The notes below the pieces were generated by a model that was not told the DNA's origin, did no database searches, and saw only the letters and a program-made list of their open reading frames with translations. Positions 1 to 10,452 of a stretch of 64,000 nt of DNA are shown piece after piece. Location: contig CAUJGJ010000397.1 in assembly GCA_963170055.1 (NCBI GenBank), positions 3,570,001 to 3,634,000 on the forward strand. Direction: 5' to 3'. The translations under genes were made by a program, and so were the position numbers. This DNA comes from Halisarca cf. caerulea (lineage: Eukaryota > Porifera > Demospongiae > Chondrillida > Halisarcidae). The stretch's first letter is position 1; each line of letters opens with the position of its first letter.

Positions 1-243
1 ACTATCTACCCAAGGCTCTAGTTTCCTGTCATTTCCTTTGTACACTTCCCACATCTTCCAGCAACTTGAGTATGGACATTTGTACCACAACATTTTAACT
101 GCATCACTGTCCACATCGATGACTTTGTCAATGTTAGGGCCAGAATAATCAGCACAATTCATTGCAACCCAATCCCCTTCTTTCATCGAACTGAGGTCAT
201 CTACACTGGTAGCTCTGTTCCAGTCAGCGAGGTTGGAATAGAC
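1..243 (-). CDS. Partial gene: 81-codon exon with Tudor/SH3-like look, runs off the left edge
   Basis: The reverse strand is open from an AG acceptor (TTTATAG) at 244-245 to the window edge, 81 codons without a stop. The peptide has the pattern KEGDWVAMNCADYSGPNIDK, then a Trp/Cys-rich stretch (LWYKCPYSSCWKMWE). 'GDWV...Y.G.I..V.D...' followed by a hydrophobic strand and Trp residues resembles the small Tudor/SH3-like barrels seen near the C-terminus of many transposon-derived invertebrate proteins. That is resemblance only; I do not recognise the family. Exon phase 0 matches a possible upstream exon at 553-669. The stop codon lies outside the window. Confidence 0.5.
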
Positions 244-327
244 CTATAAAGTGTGATGTTTTAATTATATTAAGTATAATATTATAGCTAGCTATTAATT
301 CACACAAATAAGAAGATTCTTATATAC

Positions 328-422
328 TTCACAAATTTGTGAAGACTCATGCATGTTTCACAAATTTGTGGAGATTCCTATTTCACAAATTTGTGAAGAT
401 TCCTGTTTCACAAATTTATGAA
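328..422. repeat. Four copies of a 16 bp palindrome in tandem
   Basis: The perfect palindrome TTCACAAATTTGTGAA occurs at 328-343 and 382-397, with near-perfect copies at 357-372 and 407-422. Spacing is 29, 25 and 25 bp. It lies between the two putative exons of the left-edge gene, so it is probably an intronic minisatellite. Confidence 0.9.
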
Positions 423-552
423 GTTGATACAATTAGTGTAGATTCACCTGAATTCATGAAAATTCAATTACATGTATAAATGTAGCCCATAATTCAAAAA
501 TCTGAGCATGAGTACATATTTATAACAAATATTTAATTATTGTGCGTAACTC

Positions 553-669
553 ACTTCATGCTGCCTCCTGTCCTCTTGGAAATGGGTTTCTAAATCTGCG
601 ATCTGTGATGATGTCGCCAATGTGGGACATGGACTGCTGCTGGGAGACAAGTTGGCTTTGTAGGCATAC
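553..669 (-). CDS. Possible upstream exon of the left-edge gene
   Basis: On the reverse strand an open stretch ends at a good donor (GAA followed by GTGAGT at 552-547) and begins after an AG acceptor (GGCAG). It would encode a Ser/Thr-rich peptide ending in IADLETHFQEDRRQHE. It ends in phase 0, which fits the exon at 1-243. No homology was recognised, so this rests only on splice signals and phase. The forward 120-codon ORF over the same bases looks like a shadow. Confidence 0.25.
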
Positions 670-1009
670 CTGCCACAAGGTTGTTAAGTGGCCAAATAGG
701 ACAGGAAGGATCCTCTGTAGTGCAAATGCTAATGATTATATTCATGACCAGCAGTTTGTGGTTTTATGGGAAAATGTACGGAGTTATGTGGTAAAGTACG
801 TAGGAATTTGTGGCTTCCACTGGTCGTCATTCAGAGGGTTGTACCAGAGCGAAACCATTCCTGATGAATGGATTTTCCTCTTAACATATTCACTAGGATT
901 TTAGCTACACGATGGTACCAAAGTCAATCTTGTGCGTTGCGTGAGATGCGCTAAAAAAATTCAAAGATTTTGTTCTTATATAAGGACTATACGGATAGGC
1001 AGGGGGTTA

Positions 1010-1084
1010 GGAGGGTTAACGTCAAGTATCAGAGTTTGAGTAAGGTGCGTAATATCCGGCGGTAGCCGTGGCTTTTGAATCTAA
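1010..1084 (+). repeat. Repeat D, copy 1, left half (interrupted by Harbinger element)
   Basis: These ~75 bp match 8478-8545 (for example 'aatatccggcggta' and 'cttttgaatctaaa'). The continuation of the repeat is at 6272-6385, on the far side of the Harbinger insertion. The last three bases, TAA, are the target duplication. Confidence 0.85.
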
Positions 1085-1242
1085 AGCCCCATTTACACTG
1101 GAGCGTTAAACCGATTTCAAAACCGGTTTAATGTTAAATCGCTTTAAACCGCTTACATGTAAACACGTTAAAGCGATTACGTAATCGATTTAGCTAAACC
1201 ACCTTTTGAGGTGGTTTGAAGTCGGTTTGAAACCGCTTTAAA

Positions 1243-3185
1243 CTAATGGCGCTTTGGGTGTAAACAATTTTGGTAGGTTAATGCAATTTTTAAAAAAAGG
1301 GTTGGAAAGTGTTCAACAAAATAACCAACCTGAGTAAAGTCAGAGGAAGTTCTCTTCAGGACGTTCACAAATTGGGAATTCAGTAAAACATCGTCATGGA
1401 AAGGAAGGTGGGATAATGCATAGGCAGTTGCCTTCAGGTAGAATGCTCGAACACCATTGAAGAATTTCTTTGAAGCAACGTCATCAATTTCCCCTTCATC
1501 GAGCATTTTTCTCTGTTTGCTCCTGGTTAGGAGACCTATGTAGATCTTGTCATTTGTGAGCTGGTTGTCAGGATCATCATACTCAATGCTGGTGAGGTCA
1601 GAACTGACTGGGCACTGAGCTTGTACAAATCAACTCATCAAATTCTTTAAAAAGCTTTGCATTGCTTCGTAAAGTAAGAAAATGATAGGGTCACCTCTCT
1701 GGAGCATTTTGTTAAAATTTGTAAACAGAGGCATGACAGATTGAAAGAACAGAAGATAGACCTCTGTAATGGGATCAGCAAATCTCTTATGAAGTCGCTT
1801 AAATCTTGCTCGCTGCTCATTATTGGACAACAAGCGATTCGAGTTTAAAAAACTCGTGGGCCGCCTACGTCCCTGGAAACTTGAATCGCTTGGAAATCGT
1901 CGTTATTGACTAAAATAATACTTTGAAGAACTCTTCTGGTCAAAAAGACTCTTCGCTGATAAAATCAGGAGGAAACGAATGAATTTTACTGAAATATAGC
2001 CGAAAGATTATGTACCAACTTCGCGTCCGCCATGTTGTTGGCATATATGTATATATAGACATCGTTCCGGACGTTCCGGATGTTCCAGTGAAAGTAAAAA
2101 CAATATAGGGCCGCCTCCCGGCGGCCCAAAAAGTAGCTTGTCAAGCTCGCATATAGCTGCATAATACGCATCACTGCTTGCTCAAAGCTCAACCAACGGG
2201 TTGACACGTGAGACCACCTCTTTATAAGGCATATCACAAGATACACAAAATTCCTCCAGGGAAGCTTTGCATTTGCTTTTGTCGAACCAATATGCAACAT
2301 CAATTGCAATTTCTTCGATCTCAAACCCAGTGACTTCAGCCAGTGCTGATGCACCCTTGGAAGAGAGGTTGTGAAGTATGTGGCAGGGGCAACCAGAGAC
2401 ATAGGCATGCATGTTTTTCTGCTGAAGTCTTGTGCGCAATGAATTATGAGCACCCACATTAACGGAAGCATTATCAACTGCCAAAGAGATGCAATTTGCC
2501 CATGGAATAGCATGCTTCTGCAGAACAGAATCCATTTTGCTAAATATAATTTCAGCTGTTCCTGCACCCTCCCTGGATGTAGTGCAAATGTCAAGGAATT
2601 TGTGCTCCACCATACTGCTAATACACGAACAGTCATGGGATTCATTTTCTCCCTTCCTGTGTCATTGGACCCATCAATAGCCAAACTGAAAGGAACCGAT
2701 TTAATTTTCGAAATCAGATCACTTAAATAAAATGGCTTTAGTGCAGCATCTGGAAAAATTTCTGCCAGTAGGGGACTCAAATGGTCAGCAAAAGCAAGAG
2801 GTACATTGTGCTTTACCAAAGTAGCAGTCATTTTGACTTCTGCATGCCTCACCTTACTCTCTAAAGTCGACAAAGAGGAGGACGGTGGAAAAACGTTACT
2901 GATCTTTTGGTTCATGCGCAATTCTTCAGTTTTCTTCGAGTGTCCTTCAGAATCGACATGTCCCTCTACATCTCTTCTCCCCTGGTGGGCGCAGGATCTC
3001 TCAACACGACAAATGGTGCACCAGAAATGATTGATGGTCGTCCCCTTTTTAATGAAAGGCCACTCCTTGTTCCAATCCTTTTGAAAAGTACTTCGATATG
3101 TTGCAGCACCAGCTTTTGAACGCTTGCTCAGAGATGATCCAGTATCAGCATTTGAATTTCTCTTATTAGACATATTCACATGCAA
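1243..3185 (-). pseudogene. hAT-superfamily transposase remnant nested in the Harbinger element
   Basis: The N-terminus (from 3185) has a basic segment and a BED/C2H2-like finger (FWCTICRVERSC...HVDSEGH). The core has hAT-type sequence: SLAIDGSNDTG, a segment with SREGAG and DNASVN, and HVSTRWLSFEQAV. The C-terminal half continues below 1830 to 1243 (LTSIEYDD...). Defects are a frameshift near 2615, a shift back near 2210, a family-B insertion at 1831-2127 and an in-frame TGA near 1632. The C-terminal dimerisation region is missing. The gene abuts the Harbinger left subterminal region, which suggests deletion after insertion. The frames are clear; the exact hAT family is not. Confidence 0.75.
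1831..2127 (+). mobile_element. Hairpin element family B, copy 1 (297 bp), inside the hAT coding frame
   Basis: It begins CAAGCGATTCGAG, which pairs with CTTGAATCGCTTGG about 35 bp later to form a 5' hairpin. It ends in a second hairpin, GGGCCGCC/GGCGGCCC. Between lie a TA-rich stretch and a GTTCCGGACGTTCCGGA segment. It interrupts the hAT frame between SYF and LSNNEQ. Removing it with one AA restores the frame, implying a 2 bp AA duplication in an AAAAAG target. No ORF; presumed non-autonomous. Confidence 0.85.
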
Positions 3186-3539
3186 AGCTGGCTGTGCTGG
3201 GACAAATCGAAATGGACCATAGACACTACAAACGCTGGATGGATATTATCCCGGAAAATGAAAGACAGCCACGTGGCAATGACATCACTACAATAGACGT
3301 TTGCATAACTATGCCAAAATGGCCTATCATGCACCACCGCATCAATTGGAATTGAAGATCTCAGAGAGTCTGAGATTGATCAGCAAGGTTCAAGTCTTAT
3401 CATAGTCACCAAGTTCTTAGAATAGAAATTATTACACTATTGGGTGATAGCTACCTAGGAAAACTATAGAATCAGTGTTACTGTGTACCACATCCAGATT
3501 TAATTGGAACAGCCAGGCAAACGAGTGAGATTTTTTTCT

Positions 3540-4288
3540 GTTTGAGTGTGATAGTGAGAAATGTTCCAATTGCGTGTGACTTGACAGCCCTGAAAGGGAC
3601 TGGGAACAATGCAGGGCCAAAATAAAGAATTTAAAGACATTGGATAAAAAGACTAATGACCAAAACAAAATTAGCGGTGGTCCAAGAGTCTCCTGCAAGT
3701 TTTTTGACTCCCTTGATAGGATATTGGGGAATCGACCTGCAACACATCCACCAGAACTGTTGGAGTCTTCCAGCAGTGCTGACAGTTTGGAGCAGAGTCT
3801 GACAGAGATGAACACTCCTGAACCTGTTGAAGATAGTCGCAGTGATAATTGTTAGTACAAAACAGCAGTGATACTATTACTAATGACAAAAGTGACTGTA
3901 CTGAGGAAGAAACTGGCCATCAAAGTACTGTAATCATAGGAACATCAGAAGTCAGTCAAGTAGCATCTGTCCAATCAATTAGGCTACCCAAAAAGAGCAA
4001 TTTGAAGAGGGAAAAGATTCAAGGTATGGAGAAAGTTATGTAGTCAGCCAAAAAAGGTTTTGTGAATATCAAAGGGAATCTGAAGAAAGGTACATGAAAT
4101 GGGAAGAAGATAGAATGAAGATCTTACTCAAAGAAGAACAAAAAAGGAAAGAAGATGAAAGGCAGCATAATATTCAGATGCCCTCAATGATAGGTGACCT
4201 ATTCAAGCAAAGCACATCCAAAAATCTGGCTGGAACCCCATCTGATGCTCAATCATCAACCTATAATGGGAACTTCTATAAATTTTAG
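3540..4288 (+). pseudogene. Myb/SANT-like accessory protein of the Harbinger element, broken
   Basis: Forward pieces in different frames match the usual second protein of PIF/Harbinger elements. They are WEQCRAKIKNLKT (end of the Myb-like domain, about 3598-3640), SGGPRVSCKFFDSLDRILGNRP with a PPELLESS linker (3660-3770), an acidic linker (3849-4040), and a charged coiled-coil tail (ESEERYMKWEEDRMKILLKE, from about 4078). In known Harbingers this protein binds DNA and brings the transposase to the nucleus. Stops and frameshifts near 3855, 4041 and 4090 break it. It converges on the transposase gene. Confidence 0.7.
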
Positions 4289-4467
4289 TATACCGAGAAA
4301 CTGCATTAACTTACTATAATATGGCAGTAATATGAATCAGATACAAAAGATTATAAGATGAAATCACATGTTACCATTCATACTTCATGCATAAACTCAT
4401 GTAATCTTAAGACTACATTAAGTTATTTAATAGTAATATGTAACGTGTACTTATTAAGTCCCTCATC

Positions 4468-5700
4468 TTATTCGTCCATCTGGTTAAAGTATGCCACAAG
4501 CGCATTTCTAATAGTAGAAGCTTGATGAGCATTTGCTGCATGACTTGATATAGAAGCCCGAGATGTTGCCGGTTGGTCATCAGAGTGTAACCACTTGTCA
4601 TCGAATACCTCACATTGTAATTCACAAATGTTGTGAAGTGTGACACAAGCACCAACCATTGTGGGAATATTCGTGATAGAAGCATCATTGCGCTTTAGCA
4701 AACAACGCCACCATCCTTTTAGACGTCCAAAGGCATTTTTGACAACCATTCTGGCTCTGCTTAGTCTGTAATTAAACTGTCTTTGCTCTCTTGATAAGAG
4801 TCCATTATCCTGAAAGGGCTTCATAAGCCACTCCAAGAGTGGGTAGGCAGGATCACTTATTAGCATAAGGGGTACCTGGACGCCATTAATATCCCTGTCA
4901 AATTGAGTGCTCACGGATCTGTTACTGCAAGTCCTGAAAAGTGAAGAATTTGCAAATATTCTTGCATTATGTACTCTCCCAGGCCATCCAATAACAACAT
5001 CTGTAAATCGGTATGCATGATCCACAACTGCTTGCATTACCATGGAATGCCATCCCTTCTGATTGAAATAATCGCTGTGATAGTCATGTGGTGCAAGAAT
5101 GGGTATGTGTGTTCCATAAACTGCCCCAAAGCATTGTGGAAAACCCCATCTATCATTGAATCCCCTCACTGTTTGCCTGATGCTGTCTCCTTGTGGCAAT
5201 CTTACATATTTCGGCATAACATACTTGACGAGAGTAGTGCGTATACTATTTACAATAATGCAAGCTGAAGCTGTGGATACACCAAATAAATGTCCTATTT
5301 CTCGGTATGAGCTGTTGGTAGCTAATCTTCAAATACACAATGCCATTCGTCTTTCTGTTGTGATACATTTTCTCAGGTGAGTGTCTTTCTTTGAAGCATA
5401 TGGTCGCAGTTCATCACACAGCATTAAGAACGTAGTCTTGGACATTCTAAAATTGCAAATCCACTCTTCCTCTCCAAATTCCTCTTGCACTACATGTTCC
5501 CACCAGAGGCTTGATCTGTTCCTTGTCCAAAACCTTCTCTCAGAAGAATCACACCCACCAGTAATTGTAGCACCAAGTATAACCGTGAATATGAGTCTTT
5601 CAAAAGCTTGTAGTTGACGGAATCGATTTCTTGTCCTACAGAAATTGCACAGCGCATTCAACCGTCTAGCAACTCTTCTTCGATGCATAAAATGCGGCAA
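4468..5700 (-). pseudogene. HARBI1-like PIF/Harbinger transposase, catalytically dead
   Basis: A single reverse frame covers about 410 codons, interrupted only by TGA at 5329-5331 (LCI*RLATNSSYREIG, where the family usually has Trp). The HARBI1-type helical region, LATNSSYREIGHLFGVSTAS, is clear. Counting from the Met at 5217, the first catalytic Asp of the GA.DGTHI motif is Tyr34 (GAVYGTHIPI). Asp66 (VVDHAYRF) remains. The third acidic residue before NAFGRLK is Lys160. Two of three catalytic residues are therefore lost as well as the stop, so the element must have decayed in place or been moved in trans. Confidence 0.88.
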
Positions 5701-5702
5701 AA

Positions 5703-6049
5703 CAAGTAATTCGAGTTAAAAACTCGTGGGGGCTGCCGCCCCACACACTCGAATCACTTGCAAAGCATTGGAGTGTAAGTGCACAGCTGAACATTCATTG
5801 AACATACTGTTTATTGTAACTGGACAATTGTTTTGAAAACAATTGCCATATTTGGCAATTGTTTTCAAAACAATTCCTATAACTCATTCCTGTATAAACT
5901 CATACTTCTCTATTACTATTATATAAATTCTCTATTATAGGACTTTTCTTCAAATCCATATTATATATATATATATATATATATCGGACGAGCGTTACAC
6001 ACCGGAAGTCCAAATGAAAACAATATAGGGGCTGCCTGTGGCAGCCCCT
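5703..6049 (+). mobile_element. Hairpin element family A, copy 1 (347 bp)
   Basis: It starts CAAGTAATTCGAG, which pairs with CTCGAATCACTTG to make a 5' hairpin with a GGGGGCTGCCGCCCC-like stem. A central palindrome follows (5829-5873, arms built on AATTGTTTTGAAAACAATT), then a TA microsatellite, then 'cggacgagcgttacacaccgg' and a terminal hairpin AGGGGCTGCC/GGCAGCCCCT. AAAA lies on both sides. It shares its architecture and the AAAACAATATAGGG segment with family B. A full second copy is at 62768-63117. No coding capacity. Confidence 0.88.
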
Positions 6050-6271
6050 AAAAATCACTAGAATACTAAGTGATGACATTATTCGTCTTCTACTAAAGAA
6101 TATCAGCGAAATGCTTAGAAACCAATTTAAAGCGCTCGAGCGTTCATACTATTGGAGCGTAAGTTGCTTTCAAAATCACTACGTGTAAACGCGTTAAAGC
6201 GATTTAGTTAAACTGCTTTCGAAAGCGTTTTAACTAAATCGTTTTAAGGCTTCTCCAGTGTAAAAAGGGCT

Positions 6272-6385
6272 TAAATAACAAATGTTTTACTTTAGAATAG
6301 AATGGCCTATCTTCATTTTTCTCCTCGATGGGTTGGAATTTAACCCGTTGAGAGAAAATAGCATGCCATCTCGGAATATCTTGCT
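6272..6385 (+). repeat. Repeat D, copy 1, right half
   Basis: About 110 bp from the TAA duplication match 8543-8650 (including 'cttcatttttctcctc' and 'gcatgccatctcgga'). It runs on into 'atcttgctgtttcc', which in copy 2 resumes only after the insertion at 8651-9876. This copy therefore preserves the empty site of that element. Confidence 0.85.
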
Positions 6386-7113
6386 GTTTCCGATGATATT
6401 AACCCTTTTCGATTCGTAGTCCACTATAGTGAATGCGCATGTTCGCGTTTGTGCACACGTAATTACCATATGCGTTCATGTTCGTCATCCGCTTTTGTGG
6501 CTCGTCGTTATTGTGGCTTGTTTCGGGCACTAAATCGAGCAAAACTTTCTTTTCAAAAGCTTTCTGTGACTTTCTAACCTTCCTTGCTTATTAGTGACCC
6601 TTTTAGCCCATCTTCGTGGAAAGGTATATGTGTACGGCAGGCTTTACAAAGGTGTACTGTGTGTTATAGCAATTAGACGAACCTCACAACGATTTGTGAC
6701 TAAAATTGTTGAAGGAATTGATGTCTATCCATTCATCAAGGAAGCGTCTTGAGCACAGAAGTGTCGACGGTGCTCCTTTCAAGTTTACGATATGTTAAAA
6801 GGCACTACCCTGACACTTTACGAAAATCCTTCATTGCCAGGGTATGCGTTGCACCGAAGATCCGGAAATGTACCAGCTACTGTTGCAAGGACCTCTGTTC
6901 TTCTACGCCTATTCCTCTTTGTGGTACAATAATCATTCTGTGAGTAAGTTGGAAGAGACCTGGAGGCTAACGAATATCCATTATTTTAATAAACTGTGAA
7001 CTCAATGAATATACTTAAACTGTCAATAGCACATGTACGCATAGATCTATGGTGTGCAAAGGCCTAGAGCTCGAAAAGTTAGAAGTCATAGAAATCTTTT
7101 AAGTTTATGTCCT
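6386..7113. other. No gene recognised
   Basis: AT-rich sequence with only short ORFs (for example 6749-6943 forward) that show no recognisable domain or splice pattern. The start is diverged repeat D sequence. Confidence 0.5.
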
Positions 7114-8005
7114 TCAAATCGTCATTGAACAAGGCTGGTTTGATGGGTGGAGCAGGGGGACAATGACAGTGAACTGGAAGGTGCAATTTGTGAAATTGCA
7201 CCCACTAAATCCAGGAAAGGATTGTCGAGGAAATTGAGGAAATTGGTTGGGCAACATTTCTCTCCTACTGTTGTCTAGCACTCTGCACATTTGCAGTTCT
7301 TGATGTACATCGGTCCTCTGGTAATTTCTTATGCCTTCAATTGACCTGTGGCCACTTCTCTTCATTATAAGTTTGTCAGGGACATTCTATTTGAATAGTT
7401 TTGTCACTCTGTAAGCCTGCAAACTGTGACTTGTGTACTTTGTGCCGAGATTAGCTTCATTTGAAATTCGTTTCTTCATTTCTGCTAGGGTATTCCTTCC
7501 CAACTGTGCAGCAGTGTACCTAGGAGCTGTGGGGTCCACAGATAGGCTGGTTTTGGGCTTCATATAGACTGTATCTTTCGCTTTGGCCTCGGGAGGAAGT
7601 TCTGAGATGTACCTGTCCAGTAGCAGGACGTGGCAATGGTTGATATCTTCTAATGAACAACTTTGTTTCCCACTTACATTTGTTTCAATCCTCCTACATG
7701 ATTCTTGGATACAAATTCTGTGTATGTGTAACGAATTATAGGTTTTCCATCTACCTTCACCATTTCTCAAGCTAGCTGTGACAGCTTGAGGTCTTGGTGT
7801 TCAGCTCCTCCTCTCAAACAAAAGTTCTTTCCATTTAGAAAGAAAACACTCCTCGAGAGACCCTCTGGAGTGTATGGATTGAGCACTTTGCTGTCCCAGA
7901 AGTGTTTCTCATCTTCCATGGTAAGAACAGGAGTCTTCTTTGATGTTGTCCCTACTCCAGCAGAGAGCAGCTTTGGATACAGGGCATCGAGTGCATGTTG
8001 GGCAA
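7114..8005 (-). pseudogene. Crypton-type tyrosine recombinase (DUF3504/KIAA1958-like), degenerate
   Basis: Read in reverse from about 8005: ALDALYPKLLSAGVGTTSKK, then FLNGKNFCLRGGAEHQDLKL (7810-7750), HCHVLLLDRYISELPPEAKA, TSHSLQAYR and SGHRSIEGIRNYQR. These match the recombinase at 26410-27936 block by block (FNGKNFCLRGGEEHR, NHSLRATA, TGHRSVTALRVYEH). It has several stops (for example the TAG between KLFK and NVPDKLI near 7388) and frameshifts. The HxxR motif has become HSLQ, losing a catalytic Arg. It is a diverged relative, not a recent copy. Confidence 0.8.
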
Positions 8006-8138
8006 GAAGTCGGGATCAGCTAGTAGGTGGACGGGCGAGGTTAGTAACACGTTATGCCCGATAAAGGCCCTGTAGTAACTAGTTTATCACTAAAATATAC
8101 ACCCTACAAGCTGGTGAATTTGTGTACAATCAGGGAAA

Positions 8139-8282
8139 ATGGCCAAGCAATCAGGACTGCAGCTGAAAATGAAGGATTTACTTGCGGAATCTAAAGTTCA
8201 TAAAGTCAACAATCAAAATCCCCCACATGGAAAGTCAAAGGTAGCCTATGATAAATCAAAAAATCTAAAAAGACTAGACTAA
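8139..8282 (+). CDS. Short ORF, 47 aa, Lys-rich
   Basis: ATG to TAA, encoding MAKQSGLQLKMKDLLAESK followed by a basic tail. It has no recognised domain and may be chance or an exon remnant. Listed only because its start context (aaaatgg) and amphipathic N-terminus look protein-like. Confidence 0.15.
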   Translation: MAKQSGLQLKMKDLLAESKVHKVNNQNPPHGKSKVAYDKSKNLKRLD

Positions 8283-8477
8283 TCAGCCCTAACATTTTGG
8301 CTCCCGGCCATTAAAGACACACCTTAACGAAAGAGTTGATGCGGCCATTTTGTCACATGACATGCGCATGATGTACTACAGTGAATGATACGCCAAACAA
8401 AATACATTTTAAAGGAGTCAGGACATTTGTAACTGGAGGAGGATACTTTAGATGATGACTCAAAGGGTGCAGAACGT

Positions 8478-8650
8478 TAAGGTCGGATATCAGAGTCGGA
8501 GTAAGGTAGGGAATATCCGGCGGTATCCGATACTTTTGAATCTAAATAACGAATGTTCTACTCCAGAATAGAATGGGCTATCTTCATTTTTCTCCTCAAT
8601 GGGTTGGAATTGAACCCGTTGAGAGAAAATTGCATGCCATCTCGGAACAT
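8478..8650 (+). repeat. Repeat D, copy 2: carries the empty Harbinger site
   Basis: About 85-90% similar by eye to 1010-1084 plus 6272-6385. At 8541-8553 it reads through a single TAA where copy 1 holds the 5.2 kb Harbinger. It is itself cut at 8650 by the element at 8651-9876. Confidence 0.85.
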
Positions 8651-9876
8651 CACAGGGGCATTATAGCGTATTTCAGAATGTGGGGATTTTAGGTGACAAA
8701 GTATTGGAATGTAGGGAATTTGTCACCTTTTTCATATACGTCATGACTACCTCTTAGGAAAACGTCTCATGTCATCACAAGTTGCACAATCTCTGTCTGT
8801 AATGGGAAGTGTTTGCATATTGCGGGAGTTACGATTTGAACTTCTGCGCCGCCAAATCCGTCACTTTTAAAAGACGGATACGGTGATTAAAAGTATTAAA
8901 TACCACATATGGACAATTTGTGTTCACACACGTTGCAATCAAGAACCATTCACGCAAAGGTATTCACACTAAATCCCCAAAATTGGCATCTGAAGCCTAG
9001 GTACTTCACTAAAGTATTCCAACAATATCAGAATCATACAATAATATCAAGAGTTGCCCTATTAATAGTGACGGTGAGAGCATTTTACAATAAAATAATA
9101 CGAAGATCCATTAAAATGACTGTAACTCACCCATAATCGTTCACAAATAAGGATTGATTACTCAGAATCAAAGATTTAGTGTCCAACTTCCCTTGCTGAG
9201 AAAAACTAAACAAAGCGACGAAACTAACTATGATATCAAAACTATAACAGTAACATAGCAAATTTTAGCGCGACCATCTTGGAATGATACATAACGTCAT
9301 CAATGATGTCACATTAAAATGGCAGGTTTGAACTTGTTTCAAAAAGGATGTAGAATTCGCACATCTAGATGGCCCTTCTTTGCGACGGAGACAGCAAATC
9401 TATTTCAAAGTACCCTTGTGCATTTGTTTATTCTGAGCGGAGAAAATATAACCAGGTACGCAAAAGATATAAGCATTTTTATGGTTTAATTTTCACTATT
9501 TTACAGCGGAAAAGTACATTTTTGGTTATATCTATGTCATTTGGGGTTATATATTTTCCGCTCAGGAATACCTTATGCAGTCGACTTTACTCTTTCATTT
9601 GATACTAGTTTTGCCCTTATTGAAGCACTTCTAGACGTGCGGAGATTGACATTTACTGCAAAAACAGTATTTTTTAAATTCTTATTTACATATTTTCGCA
9701 TACAATATAGGCTTGTTTTTTTGGTTTAATGTTTCGACAATAAGCAGTAAATTGTGTAGAAGATTTAAAATGAGCCAAAAATTATTTCTACGAATCAAAA
9801 TCGTGATATATTAGTCACCGCTTTTTGGCGGCAGACATTTTTTTAGTTTTCTAAAATCTGCTATAATGACCCTGTG
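8651..9876 (+). mobile_element. Element E, copy 1: 1,226 bp DNA transposon, 16 bp TIRs, AT target duplication
   Basis: Left end CACAGGGGCATTATAG; right end in reverse CACAGGGTCATTATAG. AT lies on both sides (8649-8650, 9877-9878). The empty site in repeat D copy 1 (near 6380) reads 'ggaatatcttgctg' with a single AT. From general knowledge, 2 bp AT duplications fit the ISL2EU group; that assignment is tentative. There is no transposase gene, only ORFs of 75-77 aa without domains. Related copies or parts are at 10453, 20490-21066 and 28811-29885. Confidence 0.8.
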
Positions 9877-10074
9877 ATCTTGCTGTTTCCAGGGATATTT
9901 AAATACTGATTATTTACGCATTTCAGCTAACCTTCTTCCCAGAATGAATGCAATTGAACGAGTTATATCAAGATAAACATTCGTAAGTGCACAGAAAATG
10001 CAAAATGATTTCAAAAAAATAACAAACTAAATGCCTACACATTATATCCTCATGATTCATCATGCACATGTCAC

Positions 10075-10165
10075 ATGACTTGAAGCCATTGAATAACGTT
10101 TTCGCTTGGATTCCAACTAATTAGCACACAGGGCAGATTCGGACATGTCCCACATGCATTGCATC
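10075..10165 (+). repeat. Terminal fragment of repeat family F
   Basis: Matches the right end of the element at 36275-37451: 'atgtcacatgacttgaagccat', then 'ttagcacacagggcagatt', then GGACATGTCCCACATGC. Only this end was found here. Confidence 0.65.
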
Positions 10166-10452
10166 TAGCTGGTATTTTAGTCAACATCCTTAATTTTCTT
10201 TCCTTCATTCCTTTTCAACTGCAGTGAAAACCTTTCTTTAGCAACTACCTTTTAAACGAGAAAGCACACGAACAAGGGTGTATAAAAACCATTTTAAAAT
10301 GGTAAAAGGATCAGTGTTCCCCCAGAAAGAAAATCAAGGGATATGGGGTTTCGCATGCTACCACACTTGCACATGTTGTAGTCATAGCGTCCCCAATATC
10401 CCATGCCACATTTTAATCGTGCATATATTATAGTGTGATCTGACATGCTTCA

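Larger units (their letters stand above)
1085..6271 (-). mobile_element. PIF/Harbinger DNA transposon, 5,187 bp, TSD TAA
   Basis: Terminal inverted repeats: the left end AGCCCCATTTACACTGGAG pairs with the right end read in reverse, AGCCCTTTTTACACTGGAG. Both ends carry further subterminal motifs built on 'aaaccgcttt' and 'aaatcgcttt'. TAA flanks the element at 1082-1084 and 6272-6274. The unoccupied target is present at 8541-8553, where repeat D runs straight through a single TAA. A 3 bp TWA duplication is the Harbinger signature. Inside are a HARBI1-like transposase (4468-5700), a Myb-like partner (3540-4288), a hAT remnant (1243-3185) and hairpin elements of families B and A. Both Harbinger genes are broken, so it is not autonomous now. 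Confidence 0.88.
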
